A model generated the notes under the pieces. The model saw only the letters and a program-made list of their open reading frames with translations. It was not told the origin of the DNA and ran no database searches. The position numbers and the translations under genes are program-made. A DNA stretch of 64,000 nt from Pacificoceanicola onchidii (GTDB lineage Bacteria > Pseudomonadota > Alphaproteobacteria > Rhodobacterales > Rhodobacteraceae), in the NCBI RefSeq assembly GCF_004804335.1, contig NZ_SRXY01000005.1, positions 62,001 to 126,000 of the forward strand, read 5' to 3'. Positions 17,447 through 26,045 of this stretch are shown here, piece after piece (position 1 is the first letter of the stretch; each line of letters starts with the position of its first letter).

Positions 17447-18111
17447 TATTTTGCCTCCGCATTCTGGGCTTCAAGCTCGGCGAGCTCTTCTTCGACCTCA
17501 TGGCTGGCCACAAGGCGGTCCATCGTGCCGTTGAGAATGGCAAAAATGGACTGTGCAAAGCGCACAAGGATCAGCGCGCCGGACAGGGGAAGGACGAAAT
17601 AAGGGAGAAAGCGCGGGATCTTTTCGTAGGACTCGCCCTCGTTAAAGACGTCTTTCATCCAGGCCAAAACGCCGGGCATGGGGATGTCATTGGTTTCGTA
17701 CCAGCCCTTTGCGCGAAACTTCTCTTCGAAGCCCAGCGGAAACCAGCGGCCTTCGGTGGCGGGCAGGTTGGCAAAGTTCGCCCAGTAATCCCACGACCCT
17801 TTCATCATGAGAAATGCAAAGCCGAGGCACACTGCGGCTGCGGCAAGCGCCATGATTTTGCGCGGACCGCGGTCAAGCATGTTCACGATCAGGTCCACCC
17901 CCAGATGGGCCCCTTTCTTGACGGCGTATGCTGCACCCAGCAGCACCAGCCAGGCGAACAGGAAAACTGTCATTTCAAGAGCCCAAAGTATGTTGGAGTT
18001 GAACATGTAGCGGGCCACTACGTTCGCGAAGGTCAAGGCTGTCATCAGCCCGAGGATCACCGCGATCAGTTTTTCTTCGATTTGGTCCACAAAGGACGCC
18101 TGCGTTGTCAT
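17446..18111 (-). CDS. dctQ: TRAP transporter small permease (DctQ type)
   Basis: 221 residues with four main hydrophobic spans. The DctQ signature is ALTFANVVARYMFNSNILWALEMTVFLFAWLVLLGAAYAVKKGAHLGVDLIV (about residues 20-72). It is longer than the usual 160-180 residues because of an insertion rich in Trp, Phe and Gly (WDYWANFANLPATEGRWF) before the last spans, plus an acidic C-terminal tail. It pairs with DctM in the membrane. A 70-bp gap with a hairpin separates it from dctP. Confidence 0.9.
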   Translation of the reverse strand: MTTQASFVDQIEEKLIAVILGLMTALTFANVVARYMFNSNILWALEMTVFLFAWLVLLGAAYAVKKGAHLGVDLIVNMLDRGPRKIMALAAAAVCLGFAFLMMKGSWDYWANFANLPATEGRWFPLGFEEKFRAKGWYETNDIPMPGVLAWMKDVFNEGESYEKIPRFLPYFVLPLSGALILVRFAQSIFAILNGTMDRLVASHEVEEELAELEAQNAEAK

Positions 18112-18146
18112 GGGTCTGATCCTCCCTGAATGAGATCACGAATGGG

Positions 18147-18171
18147 GGTTGGGCACTGACCGCGCCCAACC
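18147..18171 (-). terminator. Hairpin between dctP and dctQ
   Basis: A perfect 8-bp stem, GGTTGGGC (18147-18154) and GCCCAACC (18164-18171), with a 9-nt loop and no U tract. In transporter operons such a hairpin usually stabilises the binding-protein mRNA and lowers expression of the permease genes. Confidence 0.6.
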
Positions 18172-18181
18172 GGAGGCCGCA

Positions 18182-19183
18182 TCAGAAGCCGGCGTTGATC
18201 CGAACGGCTGCGTCGATTGCGTCCTGTCCAATGTCGTCCGAGAACTGGTCCCAAACGGGCTGCATCGCCGTGACCCAGGCTTCGCGTTCTTCTTCGGTCA
18301 GGGTGCGGATGACACCGCCTGCATCGAGGATCGCCTGGCGGTTCTTCTGATTGACCGCGTAGGATTCCGCGTTCCGCGTCTCGGTGACTTCGTTCAGGAT
18401 CGTCAGGAACTGGTTGCGGACGTCCGCGTCCAGGCTGTCCAGCCAGTCAGAGGACGCAACCACAAGATAGTCGATGATGCCGTGGTTGGTTTCGGTGACC
18501 CCGTCCTGCACCTCAAAGAACTTCTTGCCATAGATGTTGGACCAGACGTTTTCCTGACCGTCCACAACCCCTTGCTGAAGCGCGCCGTACACTTCCGAGA
18601 AGGCCATCTTTTGCGGGGTGCCGCCAATCGCTTCCATCTGCGCCACCAGCACATCCGAAGACATGACGCGGAACTTCAACCCTTGTGCATCCGCAGGGGT
18701 GATCAGGGACACATTGGCCGACATCTGTTTCATGCCGTTGTGCCAATACCCCAAGCCCTGCAACCCGCGGCGCTGCATGCTGTCCAGCAGGTCCTGACCG
18801 GCGCCCGATGCCTGAAACGCGTCCACGGCGTCGATGTTCTTGAACAGGAACGGCAGGTCGAAGATGCGGAATTTCTTGGTGAATTTCTCGAACTTGGACA
18901 AAGACGGCGCGGCCAGGTGCACGTCGCCTTGCAAAAGCGCTTCGAGAACCTTGTCGTCGTTATACAGTGTCGAGTTCGGGAAAACCTCCATGCAGGCTTT
19001 GCCGTCCATCTCGTCGTTGATGCGCTGTTCCAACAAGGATGCAGCAATGCCCTTCGGGTGCTTGTCCGTGTTGGTGACGTGACTGAACTTGATGACCGTT
19101 TCACCGGGGTCGCAGGCCGCAAATGCAGCGCCTGCGGTGAGCGTCATTGCCACTGTCAAAGCGGTAAGTTTCGTAAGCTTCAT
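18182..19183 (-). CDS. dctP: TRAP transporter substrate-binding protein (DctP type)
   Basis: 333 residues with a signal peptide ending AGAAFA-ACDPG. The DctP fold is shown by VIKFSHVTNTDKHPKG, FRIFDLPFLFKNIDAV, GLKFRVMSSDVLVAQMEAIGGTPQKMAFSEVYGALQQGVVDGQENV (with the conserved Arg in KFRV that binds the substrate carboxylate) and YLVVASSDWLDSL. It is the periplasmic receptor of the TRAP system, first gene of the minus-strand operon, and faces the dehalogenase-like operon across 181 bp. Confidence 0.93.
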   Translation of the reverse strand: MKLTKLTALTVAMTLTAGAAFAACDPGETVIKFSHVTNTDKHPKGIAASLLEQRINDEMDGKACMEVFPNSTLYNDDKVLEALLQGDVHLAAPSLSKFEKFTKKFRIFDLPFLFKNIDAVDAFQASGAGQDLLDSMQRRGLQGLGYWHNGMKQMSANVSLITPADAQGLKFRVMSSDVLVAQMEAIGGTPQKMAFSEVYGALQQGVVDGQENVWSNIYGKKFFEVQDGVTETNHGIIDYLVVASSDWLDSLDADVRNQFLTILNEVTETRNAESYAVNQKNRQAILDAGGVIRTLTEEEREAWVTAMQPVWDQFSDDIGQDAIDAAVRINAGF

Positions 19184-19364
19184 TCTCGTATCCTCCCATT
19201 GGGTCGCAGCCGAAAGCCATTCGTCAGACTCGGCCTCGATGAGACGATACAGAGATTTTTGCTGGTCACTCTTCGGCAGTATTGATCACTACAACCGAAA
19301 GATTGGCCGGGACAAATCTGCTATCACTATGGAACGGGTTCCGCTTCGCAAAGGACAGCGCTTC

Positions 19365-20273
19365 ATGTTCGAAAATTTTGAAAGTCTGACACTGGACGTC
19401 GGCGCGCAACAGATTTTCGTGCGGCACAGTCGCGACGGCGGGTCCAAGCCTGCGCTTTTGCTGCTGCATGGCTATCCGCAGACTTCGGCGATGTGGCATG
19501 CCGTTGCGCCGCTCCTGACGGATCGGTTCCATGTCATCTGTCCGGATTTGCGCGGCTATGGCCGCTCTTCGAAACCGGCCTCCGATCCGCTGCACATACC
19601 CTATTCCAAGCGTGAAATGGCCAAGGACATGGTGGCTGTGGCGGAGCAGCTGGGACACCAGACCTTTTATGTCGGCGCTCATGACCGGGGCGCGCGTGTC
19701 GCGCATCGCATGGGGCTTGATCACCCGGACAGGGTTCTGGCGATGACCCTGCTGGACATTGCCCCCACGCGGGAGATGTATGAAAACGCCGGCTCGAAAT
19801 TCGCAACCACGTATTGGCACTGGTATTTTCTGATTCAGAAGCACCCGATGCCCGAGCAGATCATCGGCAACGACCCGTCCGGCTTCTGGAAGGCGAAATG
19901 CTTCAACCAGGCCCGGGGCGAAAACCCTTTTACCGATGCGGCGCTGGAGGAATACCTTTCGTGCTTTGGCTCCCCCGAAGCGATCCACGCCACATGTGAG
20001 GATTACCGGGCTGCCGCAACGATCGATATTGACCATGACAACGACGACAATGGCTTGAAATTGCAACAGCCTTTGCTGGTCCTTTGGGCCCGGCGCGGTG
20101 TGATCGAAAGCTGTTTTGACGCGCTTTCACTCTGGCAGGACCGGGCCGCCGATGTACGCGGCGAAGCGGTCGATGCCACGCATTACATGGCCGAGGAAAT
20201 ACCCGAGGAAATCGCGCAGCGCATGCGCGCCTTTTTCCAGAGCCAGACAAAAACCAAGGATGCAGCGGAATGA
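19365..20273 (+). CDS. Fluoroacetate/haloacetate dehalogenase-family alpha/beta-hydrolase
   Basis: Starts at the ATG at 19365, with AAGGA nine bases upstream, giving 302 residues, the normal family length. All residues that define fluoroacetate dehalogenase are in place: nucleophile Asp107 with carboxylate-clamping Arg108 and Arg111 in GAHDRGAR, Asp131 in LLDIAPT, halide-pocket His152 and Trp153 in YWHWYF, Tyr214 in CEDYRAAATID, and base His273 in ATHYMAEE. The enzyme would hydrolyse a carbon-halogen bond next to a carboxylate to give a 2-hydroxy acid. It overlaps the LeuC-like gene by ATGA. Many homologues defluorinate weakly, so the true substrate needs testing. Confidence 0.88.
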   Translation: MFENFESLTLDVGAQQIFVRHSRDGGSKPALLLLHGYPQTSAMWHAVAPLLTDRFHVICPDLRGYGRSSKPASDPLHIPYSKREMAKDMVAVAEQLGHQTFYVGAHDRGARVAHRMGLDHPDRVLAMTLLDIAPTREMYENAGSKFATTYWHWYFLIQKHPMPEQIIGNDPSGFWKAKCFNQARGENPFTDAALEEYLSCFGSPEAIHATCEDYRAAATIDIDHDNDDNGLKLQQPLLVLWARRGVIESCFDALSLWQDRAADVRGEAVDATHYMAEEIPEEIAQRMRAFFQSQTKTKDAAE

Positions 20274-21664
20274 CACGAACACTCTACGACAAGCTGGTGG
20301 ATGCGCACAAAGTGTGCGACTTGCCCGACGGCGATATGCTGGTCTATGTCGATTTTCACATCATGAATGAATACACCAGCCCGCAGGCGTTTTCCGGGTT
20401 GGACCACAAGGGTTTGAAGGTCTGGCGGCCCGAAGCGCATCTGTCCGTCGTCGACCACGTGAACGCCACCCGCCAGCGCGACCCGCATGATGATGCATCG
20501 AAACTGCTGATCGACAACCTCGAGAACAACTGCAAAAAGCACAACATCGCGTTCTACGGGCTTGGCGATCCGCGACAGGGCATTGAGCATGTTGTTGTTC
20601 CTGAACAGGGGCTGGTTGCGCCGGGCATGTTGATTGCATGTGGCGACAGCCACACCACGACCTATGGGGCCTATGGCGCGCTTGGGTTCGGGATCGGCAC
20701 GTCAGAGGTGGAACACGTGCTAGCGACCCAGACCCTGCGTTACAAACGCCTGAAAACCATGTTGGTGACTGTCGACGGGGCGTTGGCACCCGGGGTGACT
20801 GCCAAAGACATCATCATGAAAGTGGTGCAGGTCGTCGGTGCGGGCGGCGCAAATGGCTATGCCGTCGAGTTCGCGGGTTCCGCCATTCGCGATCAGGATA
20901 TGTCGGGCCGCATGACCATCTGCAACATGGCGGTTGAGCTGGGCGCTCGGGCAGCGCTGATTGCCGCCGACGAAAAGACGCTGGAAAAGATCAAGGGCCA
21001 CGCGCATAGCGCAAGCATCGACTTTGGCGGGACAGAATGGCGCTCCGACGACGGCGCGGTGCATGATCAGACTTTTGACATCGCGGCAGAAGACATTGCG
21101 CCGCTCGTGAGCTGGGGCACCAGCCCGGACCAGTCCGTTCCGATTGACGGGCTTGTCCCGACGGCGGCAGACACGGCGACGCCAAAGTCCAAGGCCGCGC
21201 TTGAACGCGCGCTGGATTACATGGGGCTTTCGGCTGGGCAGCCTGTTCAGGATATTGCCATCGACAGCGCCTTTATCGGGTCCTGCACCAACAGCCGTAT
21301 CGAAGATCTGCGCGCTGCGGCGGCGGTTCTGAAAGGCCAGAAAGTGGCAACTGGCGTGACCGCCATTGTCGTTCCCGGCTCGACCTTCACGCGCCTGCAG
21401 GCGGAACGGGAAGGTATCGACAAGGTCTTTATTGACGCGGGTTTTGACTGGCGTCCGGAAAGCGGCTGCTCGATGTGCCTCGCCATGAACGATGACATCG
21501 CGATGGATGGCGAACGCATCGCCTCTTCAACCAACCGCAATTTCGAAGGCCGACAGGGGCGCGGCGCACGAACCCATTTGATGAGTCCGGCCATGGTGGC
21601 TGCGGCCGCGGTAAAGGGCCATCTGGCCGATGTGCGCGAATTTCAAACCGAAGGAGCCGAGTAA
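20270..21664 (+). CDS. LeuC-like hydro-lyase large subunit (aconitase superfamily)
   Basis: 464 residues with the Fe-S ligands in IGSCTNSR and SGCSMC, and GDSHTTTYGAYGALGFGIGTSEVEHVLATQT. It is a clear relative of 3-isopropylmalate dehydratase large subunit. Two otherwise invariant active-site blocks differ, however: the usual HEVTSPQAF reads NEYTSPQAF and DHN(V)xT reads DHVNAT. There is no leuA or leuB nearby; it lies between a dehalogenase-like gene (4-bp overlap) and leuD-like gene (1-base overlap). It therefore probably dehydrates or isomerises a different 2-hydroxy acid, such as a malate or citramalate derivative, in a catabolic route. Confidence 0.85.
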   Translation: MTRTLYDKLVDAHKVCDLPDGDMLVYVDFHIMNEYTSPQAFSGLDHKGLKVWRPEAHLSVVDHVNATRQRDPHDDASKLLIDNLENNCKKHNIAFYGLGDPRQGIEHVVVPEQGLVAPGMLIACGDSHTTTYGAYGALGFGIGTSEVEHVLATQTLRYKRLKTMLVTVDGALAPGVTAKDIIMKVVQVVGAGGANGYAVEFAGSAIRDQDMSGRMTICNMAVELGARAALIAADEKTLEKIKGHAHSASIDFGGTEWRSDDGAVHDQTFDIAAEDIAPLVSWGTSPDQSVPIDGLVPTAADTATPKSKAALERALDYMGLSAGQPVQDIAIDSAFIGSCTNSRIEDLRAAAAVLKGQKVATGVTAIVVPGSTFTRLQAEREGIDKVFIDAGFDWRPESGCSMCLAMNDDIAMDGERIASSTNRNFEGRQGRGARTHLMSPAMVAAAAVKGHLADVREFQTEGAE

Positions 21665-22269
21665 TGCCGGATCAGGTCACAGGATTGATGGCGGCCTTCC
21701 CGCAGCCCAATGTCGATACCGATGTCATCATGCCGAAACGGTTCCTGATCACCATCACCCGCGAGGGGCTGGCGGATGGAACCCTCGCCGATTTGCGGTT
21801 TGACGAAGACAACAACAAACGTCCGGACTTCGTTCTGAACCAGGCACCCTGGACGGAGGCGTCCATCCTTGTTGTCGGTGACAATTTCGGGTGCGGGTCC
21901 AGCCGTGAACACGCGGTTTGGGGCTTGATGCAGCTGGGCATCAAGGGTGTCATCGGAACCGGATTTGCCGGGATCTTCTATGACAACGCCCGCAAGAACG
22001 GGTTGGCGCTGCCGATTGTCAGCCCCGAGGTGCGGGACGCATTGATACAGATCGCGCGCGATCCGAACGCCGGGGCGTGCAGCATCGACATCACCAATCG
22101 TCAGATTTCAGTCGGGACCCAGACCCATTCCTTCGACATGGATGACGCGACACGGGGGGCGCTTCTGGAAGGGCGGGACGACACCTTGGATTCCCTCAAG
22201 CTTGCCGAGTCCATACGCGCCCATGAACGCACTCTGACCGAGAAGATGCGGGTCAGCGTTATCCAATAG
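21664..22269 (+). CDS. LeuD-like hydro-lyase small subunit
   Basis: 201 residues, start codon overlapping the large-subunit stop (TAATG). It shows the LeuD swivelling-domain signatures PNVDTDVIMPKRFL, ASILVVGDNFGCGSSREHAVWGL, GVIGTGFAGIFYDNARKNG and LPIVSPEV. The canonical DQIIP of LeuD is DVIMP here, a position close to the substrate loop. It pairs with the LeuC-like protein to form the active hydro-lyase. It is followed after 8 bp by a LysR gene, so all four genes (dehalogenase, large subunit, small subunit, regulator) form one operon. Confidence 0.87.
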   Translation: MPDQVTGLMAAFPQPNVDTDVIMPKRFLITITREGLADGTLADLRFDEDNNKRPDFVLNQAPWTEASILVVGDNFGCGSSREHAVWGLMQLGIKGVIGTGFAGIFYDNARKNGLALPIVSPEVRDALIQIARDPNAGACSIDITNRQISVGTQTHSFDMDDATRGALLEGRDDTLDSLKLAESIRAHERTLTEKMRVSVIQ

Positions 22270-22277
22270 GTGCGGGG

Positions 22278-23177
22278 ATGGAGCTGAGACAACTTCAATG
22301 CTTTGTGGCGGTTGCCGAGGAACTCCACTTTCGCAAGGCCGGAGAGCGCCTTGGTTTAAGCCAACCGGCGCTTTCCGAACGGATCTCTTCGCTCGAACAC
22401 GAACTCGGATTTCCCCTGTTTTTCCGAACCACCCGGCAGGTGAGTCTGACACAGGCCGGCTCGGAATTTCTCAAGGATGCGCAACGCATCCTCGCCGATA
22501 TCGACAAATCGGTCTCGCATGTGCGCCATGTGGCGGACAGTGGGCTGAAGGCGTTGCGGGTCAGCGGTGTCGACGAGGCGCTTTCCCTGCTGTTTCCGCC
22601 CGCCTTGATCGCGTTTCGCAAGCACCATCCGAACGTGCATATCGAATTGCTCGAGATATCATCCTCTGATTATCACACCCAGGAACTAATCAATCACCGG
22701 ACAGATATTGCTTTTGTGCGCAATCCACCTGACGACGAATTTCTGTCGTCCGAATATCTGTCCAGCCAATCAGCGGTGGTTGTTGTGCCGGATGGCAACC
22801 CCTTGTCGGAGAAAGACGCGGTTTCCGTCGAGGATATCAAGGATTTCCCTCTCATCGGATTTCCCAAACGCTCGCGGCCGATCCTTCACGAGATGTTGTG
22901 GAGCAGCTTTCGCAAACGCGGTCTGCAGCCGGATATTGTCTGTGAAGTCATTGACAAATCGACGATGTTGCAGCTGGTCGCGCACGGCATAGGCATTGCC
23001 CTGATACCGGCCTGGGTCCAAACATTATCGCCCAAAGGGCTGAAGTTTGTTCCTTACCGGGAAAGCGTTCAAAGAATTGACCTCTATATTTCTTATCGAA
23101 CCAAGGGAAATGCCAGGGAAGTGCAGGCCTTTATCGATGCTGTGAAGCAGGCCAGTGAACAGATATCACGGTTTTGA
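22278..23177 (+). CDS. LysR-family regulator of the dehalogenase/TRAP locus
   Basis: 299 residues: helix-turn-helix MELRQLQCFVAVAEELHFRKAGERLGLSQPALSERI, then LFFRTTRQVSLTQAG, and an effector domain of the CatR/BenM-like subgroup (LFPPALIAFRKHHPNVHIELLE, LVAHGIGIALIPAWVQ). Members of this subgroup often sense aromatic or dicarboxylic acids. It is the last gene of the hydrolase-hydro-lyase operon, 8 bp after leuD, and probably activates this operon and the divergent TRAP genes from the 19184-19364 region. Confidence 0.88.
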   Translation: MELRQLQCFVAVAEELHFRKAGERLGLSQPALSERISSLEHELGFPLFFRTTRQVSLTQAGSEFLKDAQRILADIDKSVSHVRHVADSGLKALRVSGVDEALSLLFPPALIAFRKHHPNVHIELLEISSSDYHTQELINHRTDIAFVRNPPDDEFLSSEYLSSQSAVVVVPDGNPLSEKDAVSVEDIKDFPLIGFPKRSRPILHEMLWSSFRKRGLQPDIVCEVIDKSTMLQLVAHGIGIALIPAWVQTLSPKGLKFVPYRESVQRIDLYISYRTKGNAREVQAFIDAVKQASEQISRF

Positions 23178-23806
23178 GCCGTCATGCGCTTGGTGAACCT
23201 GAAATTTCCCTTGGACCGCGTCAACAGCAGAGCAAGTCCCGCCTTGGCAACACTCTGCATTTGCAGCCTTGGTAATATGAGCTCCAAGCCGCCTTGCGGC
23301 GGCGCGGCAGCGCGTCTGCGGCGAAATCACATCTGACGCCGTTGGCCAGACGACCGCAGGCAGATCAAGGCAGGTTCGGCCTCGTTTTCTAAGTTTTGGG
23401 CTTCGCACGGTGATCTAGGGCGGGACGTGTGGATTCGCTGCGATCGCAGCCATCATGGCCCACGCCAAGAACAGCAGACATTCCATTCAATGGTAATGGC
23501 CAGTGTGGGCCGTGAGCGTGCTGTCTCCATCTTCGTCTGCAGATCAATTTTTCGGAAGAAATTGGTGGCGGTCAGGGTCCAACTTCTCAATCAAGTTTCC
23601 GACGTCGCTGCAGGCAAACCGCCAATCATTGATCGACAAAAAACTCTTGAGTGTATGCACATTTCGTTCACTGACGTGACAATCATAGCTTGATTGTCAG
23701 CCCATATCTGCACGGCAAACAAATGGCGCAGGCCGAGTCATTTCCCATCACGAATTATGAAATGCGGATGCTGGTCTTCGCGTTAAAGTGCACGCCCTAT
23801 TCAAAG
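23178..23806. other. Intergenic region at the edge of an accessory island
   Basis: 629 bp with no convincing gene. It contains a CCGCC-TTG-CGGCGG hairpin near 23291-23303 and a perfect 9-bp hairpin TGACAATCA/TGATTGTCA at 23677-23699. Base use is less GC-rich than in the neighbouring operons. No integrase or insertion-sequence end is seen. Confidence 0.45.
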
Positions 23807-25210
23807 TCAGCCGTTGTGGTCTTTCATGCCGTGCAGCAATGCATCGCGAACCTCGGGACTGAGACCGGGTTCACCTTGGTCGCGACGCTTTTTATCGATC
23901 GAGTCCAACCGCGCCTGCATGTCTGCCTCGGTTAGTACTGGATGACGGGCACGATGGGCGAGTTCGACGATAAAATGAAGCTTGCCCGGCAATGGGCGAT
24001 CATAGGACTCAATGCGAGCGTTGTATTTCGGTTCATCTGGGGAAGGAGTCTTGTAGCTCAATGAAAAATGTTTTGTATCTAGCTGGCATTTCTCTACTTC
24101 GGAGATACGGCAATATCCCGACGGCCAAGGCGCCCATGGCGACTGAATCATGACCAAAATATACGGGGTGCCCTTCGGGTTTGGGTCACCATCGGGTGTG
24201 TCATAGGGTAAAGACTTCCAAATGATGTCATTGCCTCCAAAGGGGCACTCGATCTTTGTGTGTGGCCATTTTAGCCAAGGATAGCCGCCTTTTGTATAGG
24301 GCGGGCCCATTGGTTTCCCGTTGGTTTTCAGCGCGATAGAAACACTCTTGTCGATCACCGGATTGGCTGAATTCAGAAACGCTTCAATCTTGAAAACAGC
24401 AACAGTCAAACGTTTGGCATGCGCAGTGACGCGCGGTTCGTGAATGCTTCCCTTCCAAGCCGTTGCCAAAAGGATCAGCCCCTTGAGCTGAGTGCCCAAA
24501 ACCCAGCGGAATGTTTCGGCGATCTGGCCGCCAAGGATCTGCTCCCCAATGTCTTTTGCCTTGATATAGATCGATTCCCCGCTCCAAAGACCGCCTCGCA
24601 TCTGGAATTCCGGGGCCTCAAATTTTGGATCAAAGCCGAACCATTCGATGGGGTCGGGTTGGGCACCAGAAACAATCGCGGCCTCAATGACTTTGGCCTG
24701 AACCTCAAGCAACCCTGTCATTCCGCTATGCTCGGGCAAAAAGATGTCCTGAACTTCCGCAAGAAGCTCGCTGATCTCATGAGGGTTTAAAGCGCCCTCA
24801 GGGTTCGACAGTTCTCTTGCCGCCTCATCGATGAGATCCTGATCTCCGGACACCAATCCCGAGAGCGCCTCAGCATAGGTAGCGAATTTTTCATCTATTT
24901 TGCTAGCGGGGTTCCGGAAACTGCGCAGAATGCTCTGTGTTTCCTCGTCAGCGATGGCGTACTCCACGCCCTTGATCGCAGTTTGCACCTTGTGGATGCT
25001 GTCCTGAACATCTGAGATTTGGCCTTGAATGACATGCAGCCGATCCATGATTGCATTGAAATACTCAGCCTGTTTGTCCGCTTCGCTCCATCCAAACGCA
25101 TCCAGAATGGGGCCACTGACAAGACTGCCGACACCCTCATGGACAACGCTATCCGCAACGGCTTCAATCAGTTTTTGAGTTGCGCGTCGCTCAAACTCAT
25201 CAGTGCTCAT
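23807..25210 (-). CDS. Unrecognised 467-residue protein with helical N-terminus and beta-rich C-terminus
   Basis: The start at 25210 (MSTDEFERRATQKL) follows GGAGTAG. I do not recognise the family. Residues 23-41 form a Gly-rich hydrophobic stretch (VHEGVGSLVSGPILDAFGW), and 45-120 are long amphipathic helices with coiled-coil character (AIMDRLHVIQGQISDVQDSI). A hydrophobic helix, GTQLKGLILLATAW, lies around 240-253. From about 295 the chain is rich in Pro, Gly and aromatic residues (YTKGGYPWLKWPHTKI; SPWAPWPSGYCRISEV), suggesting a beta domain, followed by a short charged helix. No signal peptide. Helical-bundle plus beta-domain architecture occurs in pore-forming toxins and defence effectors; that link is only a guess. 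It stands alone in a less GC-rich island next to a broken DUF4041-like gene. Confidence 0.6.
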   Translation of the reverse strand: MSTDEFERRATQKLIEAVADSVVHEGVGSLVSGPILDAFGWSEADKQAEYFNAIMDRLHVIQGQISDVQDSIHKVQTAIKGVEYAIADEETQSILRSFRNPASKIDEKFATYAEALSGLVSGDQDLIDEAARELSNPEGALNPHEISELLAEVQDIFLPEHSGMTGLLEVQAKVIEAAIVSGAQPDPIEWFGFDPKFEAPEFQMRGGLWSGESIYIKAKDIGEQILGGQIAETFRWVLGTQLKGLILLATAWKGSIHEPRVTAHAKRLTVAVFKIEAFLNSANPVIDKSVSIALKTNGKPMGPPYTKGGYPWLKWPHTKIECPFGGNDIIWKSLPYDTPDGDPNPKGTPYILVMIQSPWAPWPSGYCRISEVEKCQLDTKHFSLSYKTPSPDEPKYNARIESYDRPLPGKLHFIVELAHRARHPVLTEADMQARLDSIDKKRRDQGEPGLSPEVRDALLHGMKDHNG

Positions 25211-25447
25211 TGCGGCTACTCCATAAGCGCGCTCTGCACCCTTGATAGTTCCGGCGTAGCAGTTCCTCAACCTTGTTGACCAAATGATCTGTAATGCGTC
25301 GGAGGACATGGGTGAACAAGGCTTGGGGCACACTGTTGCCGATGCTGCGCGATCAGCGCGTCTGCGTCGGGGAAACGGCACCTCAGCGAGCTACACTACG
25401 ATAAACGGCAGCAATGGGCCGATGGCAGATTTGGCTGAGTCTGAAAA

Positions 25448-25816
25448 CTAAATCTCCTTAGGCAGTTCTCTTGCATCATTCTCAGCGAGACGTTCGGCAA
25501 GTTCCTTTCCCTTCGCCAAAGTCTCATAAAACTCCTGAGCCTCAATATCGGTATGAAAATCCGCGTCAGGGGCCAAACGCTGCACTGCTTCTTCGACCTC
25601 GGCTAGGGTCACTCGAAAGAGCTCCTTACGCATATTTGTTGCGTTAATCCGTTGGTCGGCAAACTCAGTGTGCAAGGCCGCTTCAAGTGCAGGTGCCTCT
25701 TCGGAGTAAATCATCGCATGTGTATCGAACAAAAACGGCACTGACGCATTGGTGTTTCCATGACTGATCCTCCGATCCGCCATGCCCTCCCACAACGACA
25801 GCCCGACGTTGACCAC
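25448..25816 (-). pseudogene. Truncated DUF4041/T5orf172 (GIY-YIG-like) gene remnant
   Basis: The block ASVPFLFDTHAMIYSEEAPALEAALHTEFADQRINATNMRKELFRV matches the second half of the DUF4041/T5orf172 domain (related to GIY-YIG nucleases), including the conserved 'H-A-x-I' and 'L-H-x-x-F' positions. The first half of the domain, with the GIY-YIG strand and catalytic Arg, is missing. The open frame starts instead with unrelated sequence. The C-terminal helix (FYETLAKGKELAERLAEND) is intact. It is best read as the 3' remnant of a larger gene often carried by phages and defence islands. Encoded length is at most 122 residues. Confidence 0.6.
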
Positions 25817-26045
25817 GGCAACATATCACACAATTCTGCATGGCCTCCGAGGCCGGCTTTGAGCCCAGACGAACAGTTTCTGCGTTGTGCACGAACTAGC
25901 GCAATCCGATACAAATCCGACATTCAAGCTCGTAGGGCTTACCAAAAGAACACCCTCCGTTTTTTGTTGATCAAAGTGCTTTTCCGGTTTTTCCGTCGGA
26001 CTGAAGTTCATCATGCCAAGCGAGATTTTTCTCCTCGCCCGTTGG

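Noticed and set aside
23677-23699. Hairpin TGACAATCA/TGATTGTCA as a terminator or attachment site
   Set aside because: Good stem, but no U tract, no neighbouring gene end within reach and no second copy seen, so no function is assigned.
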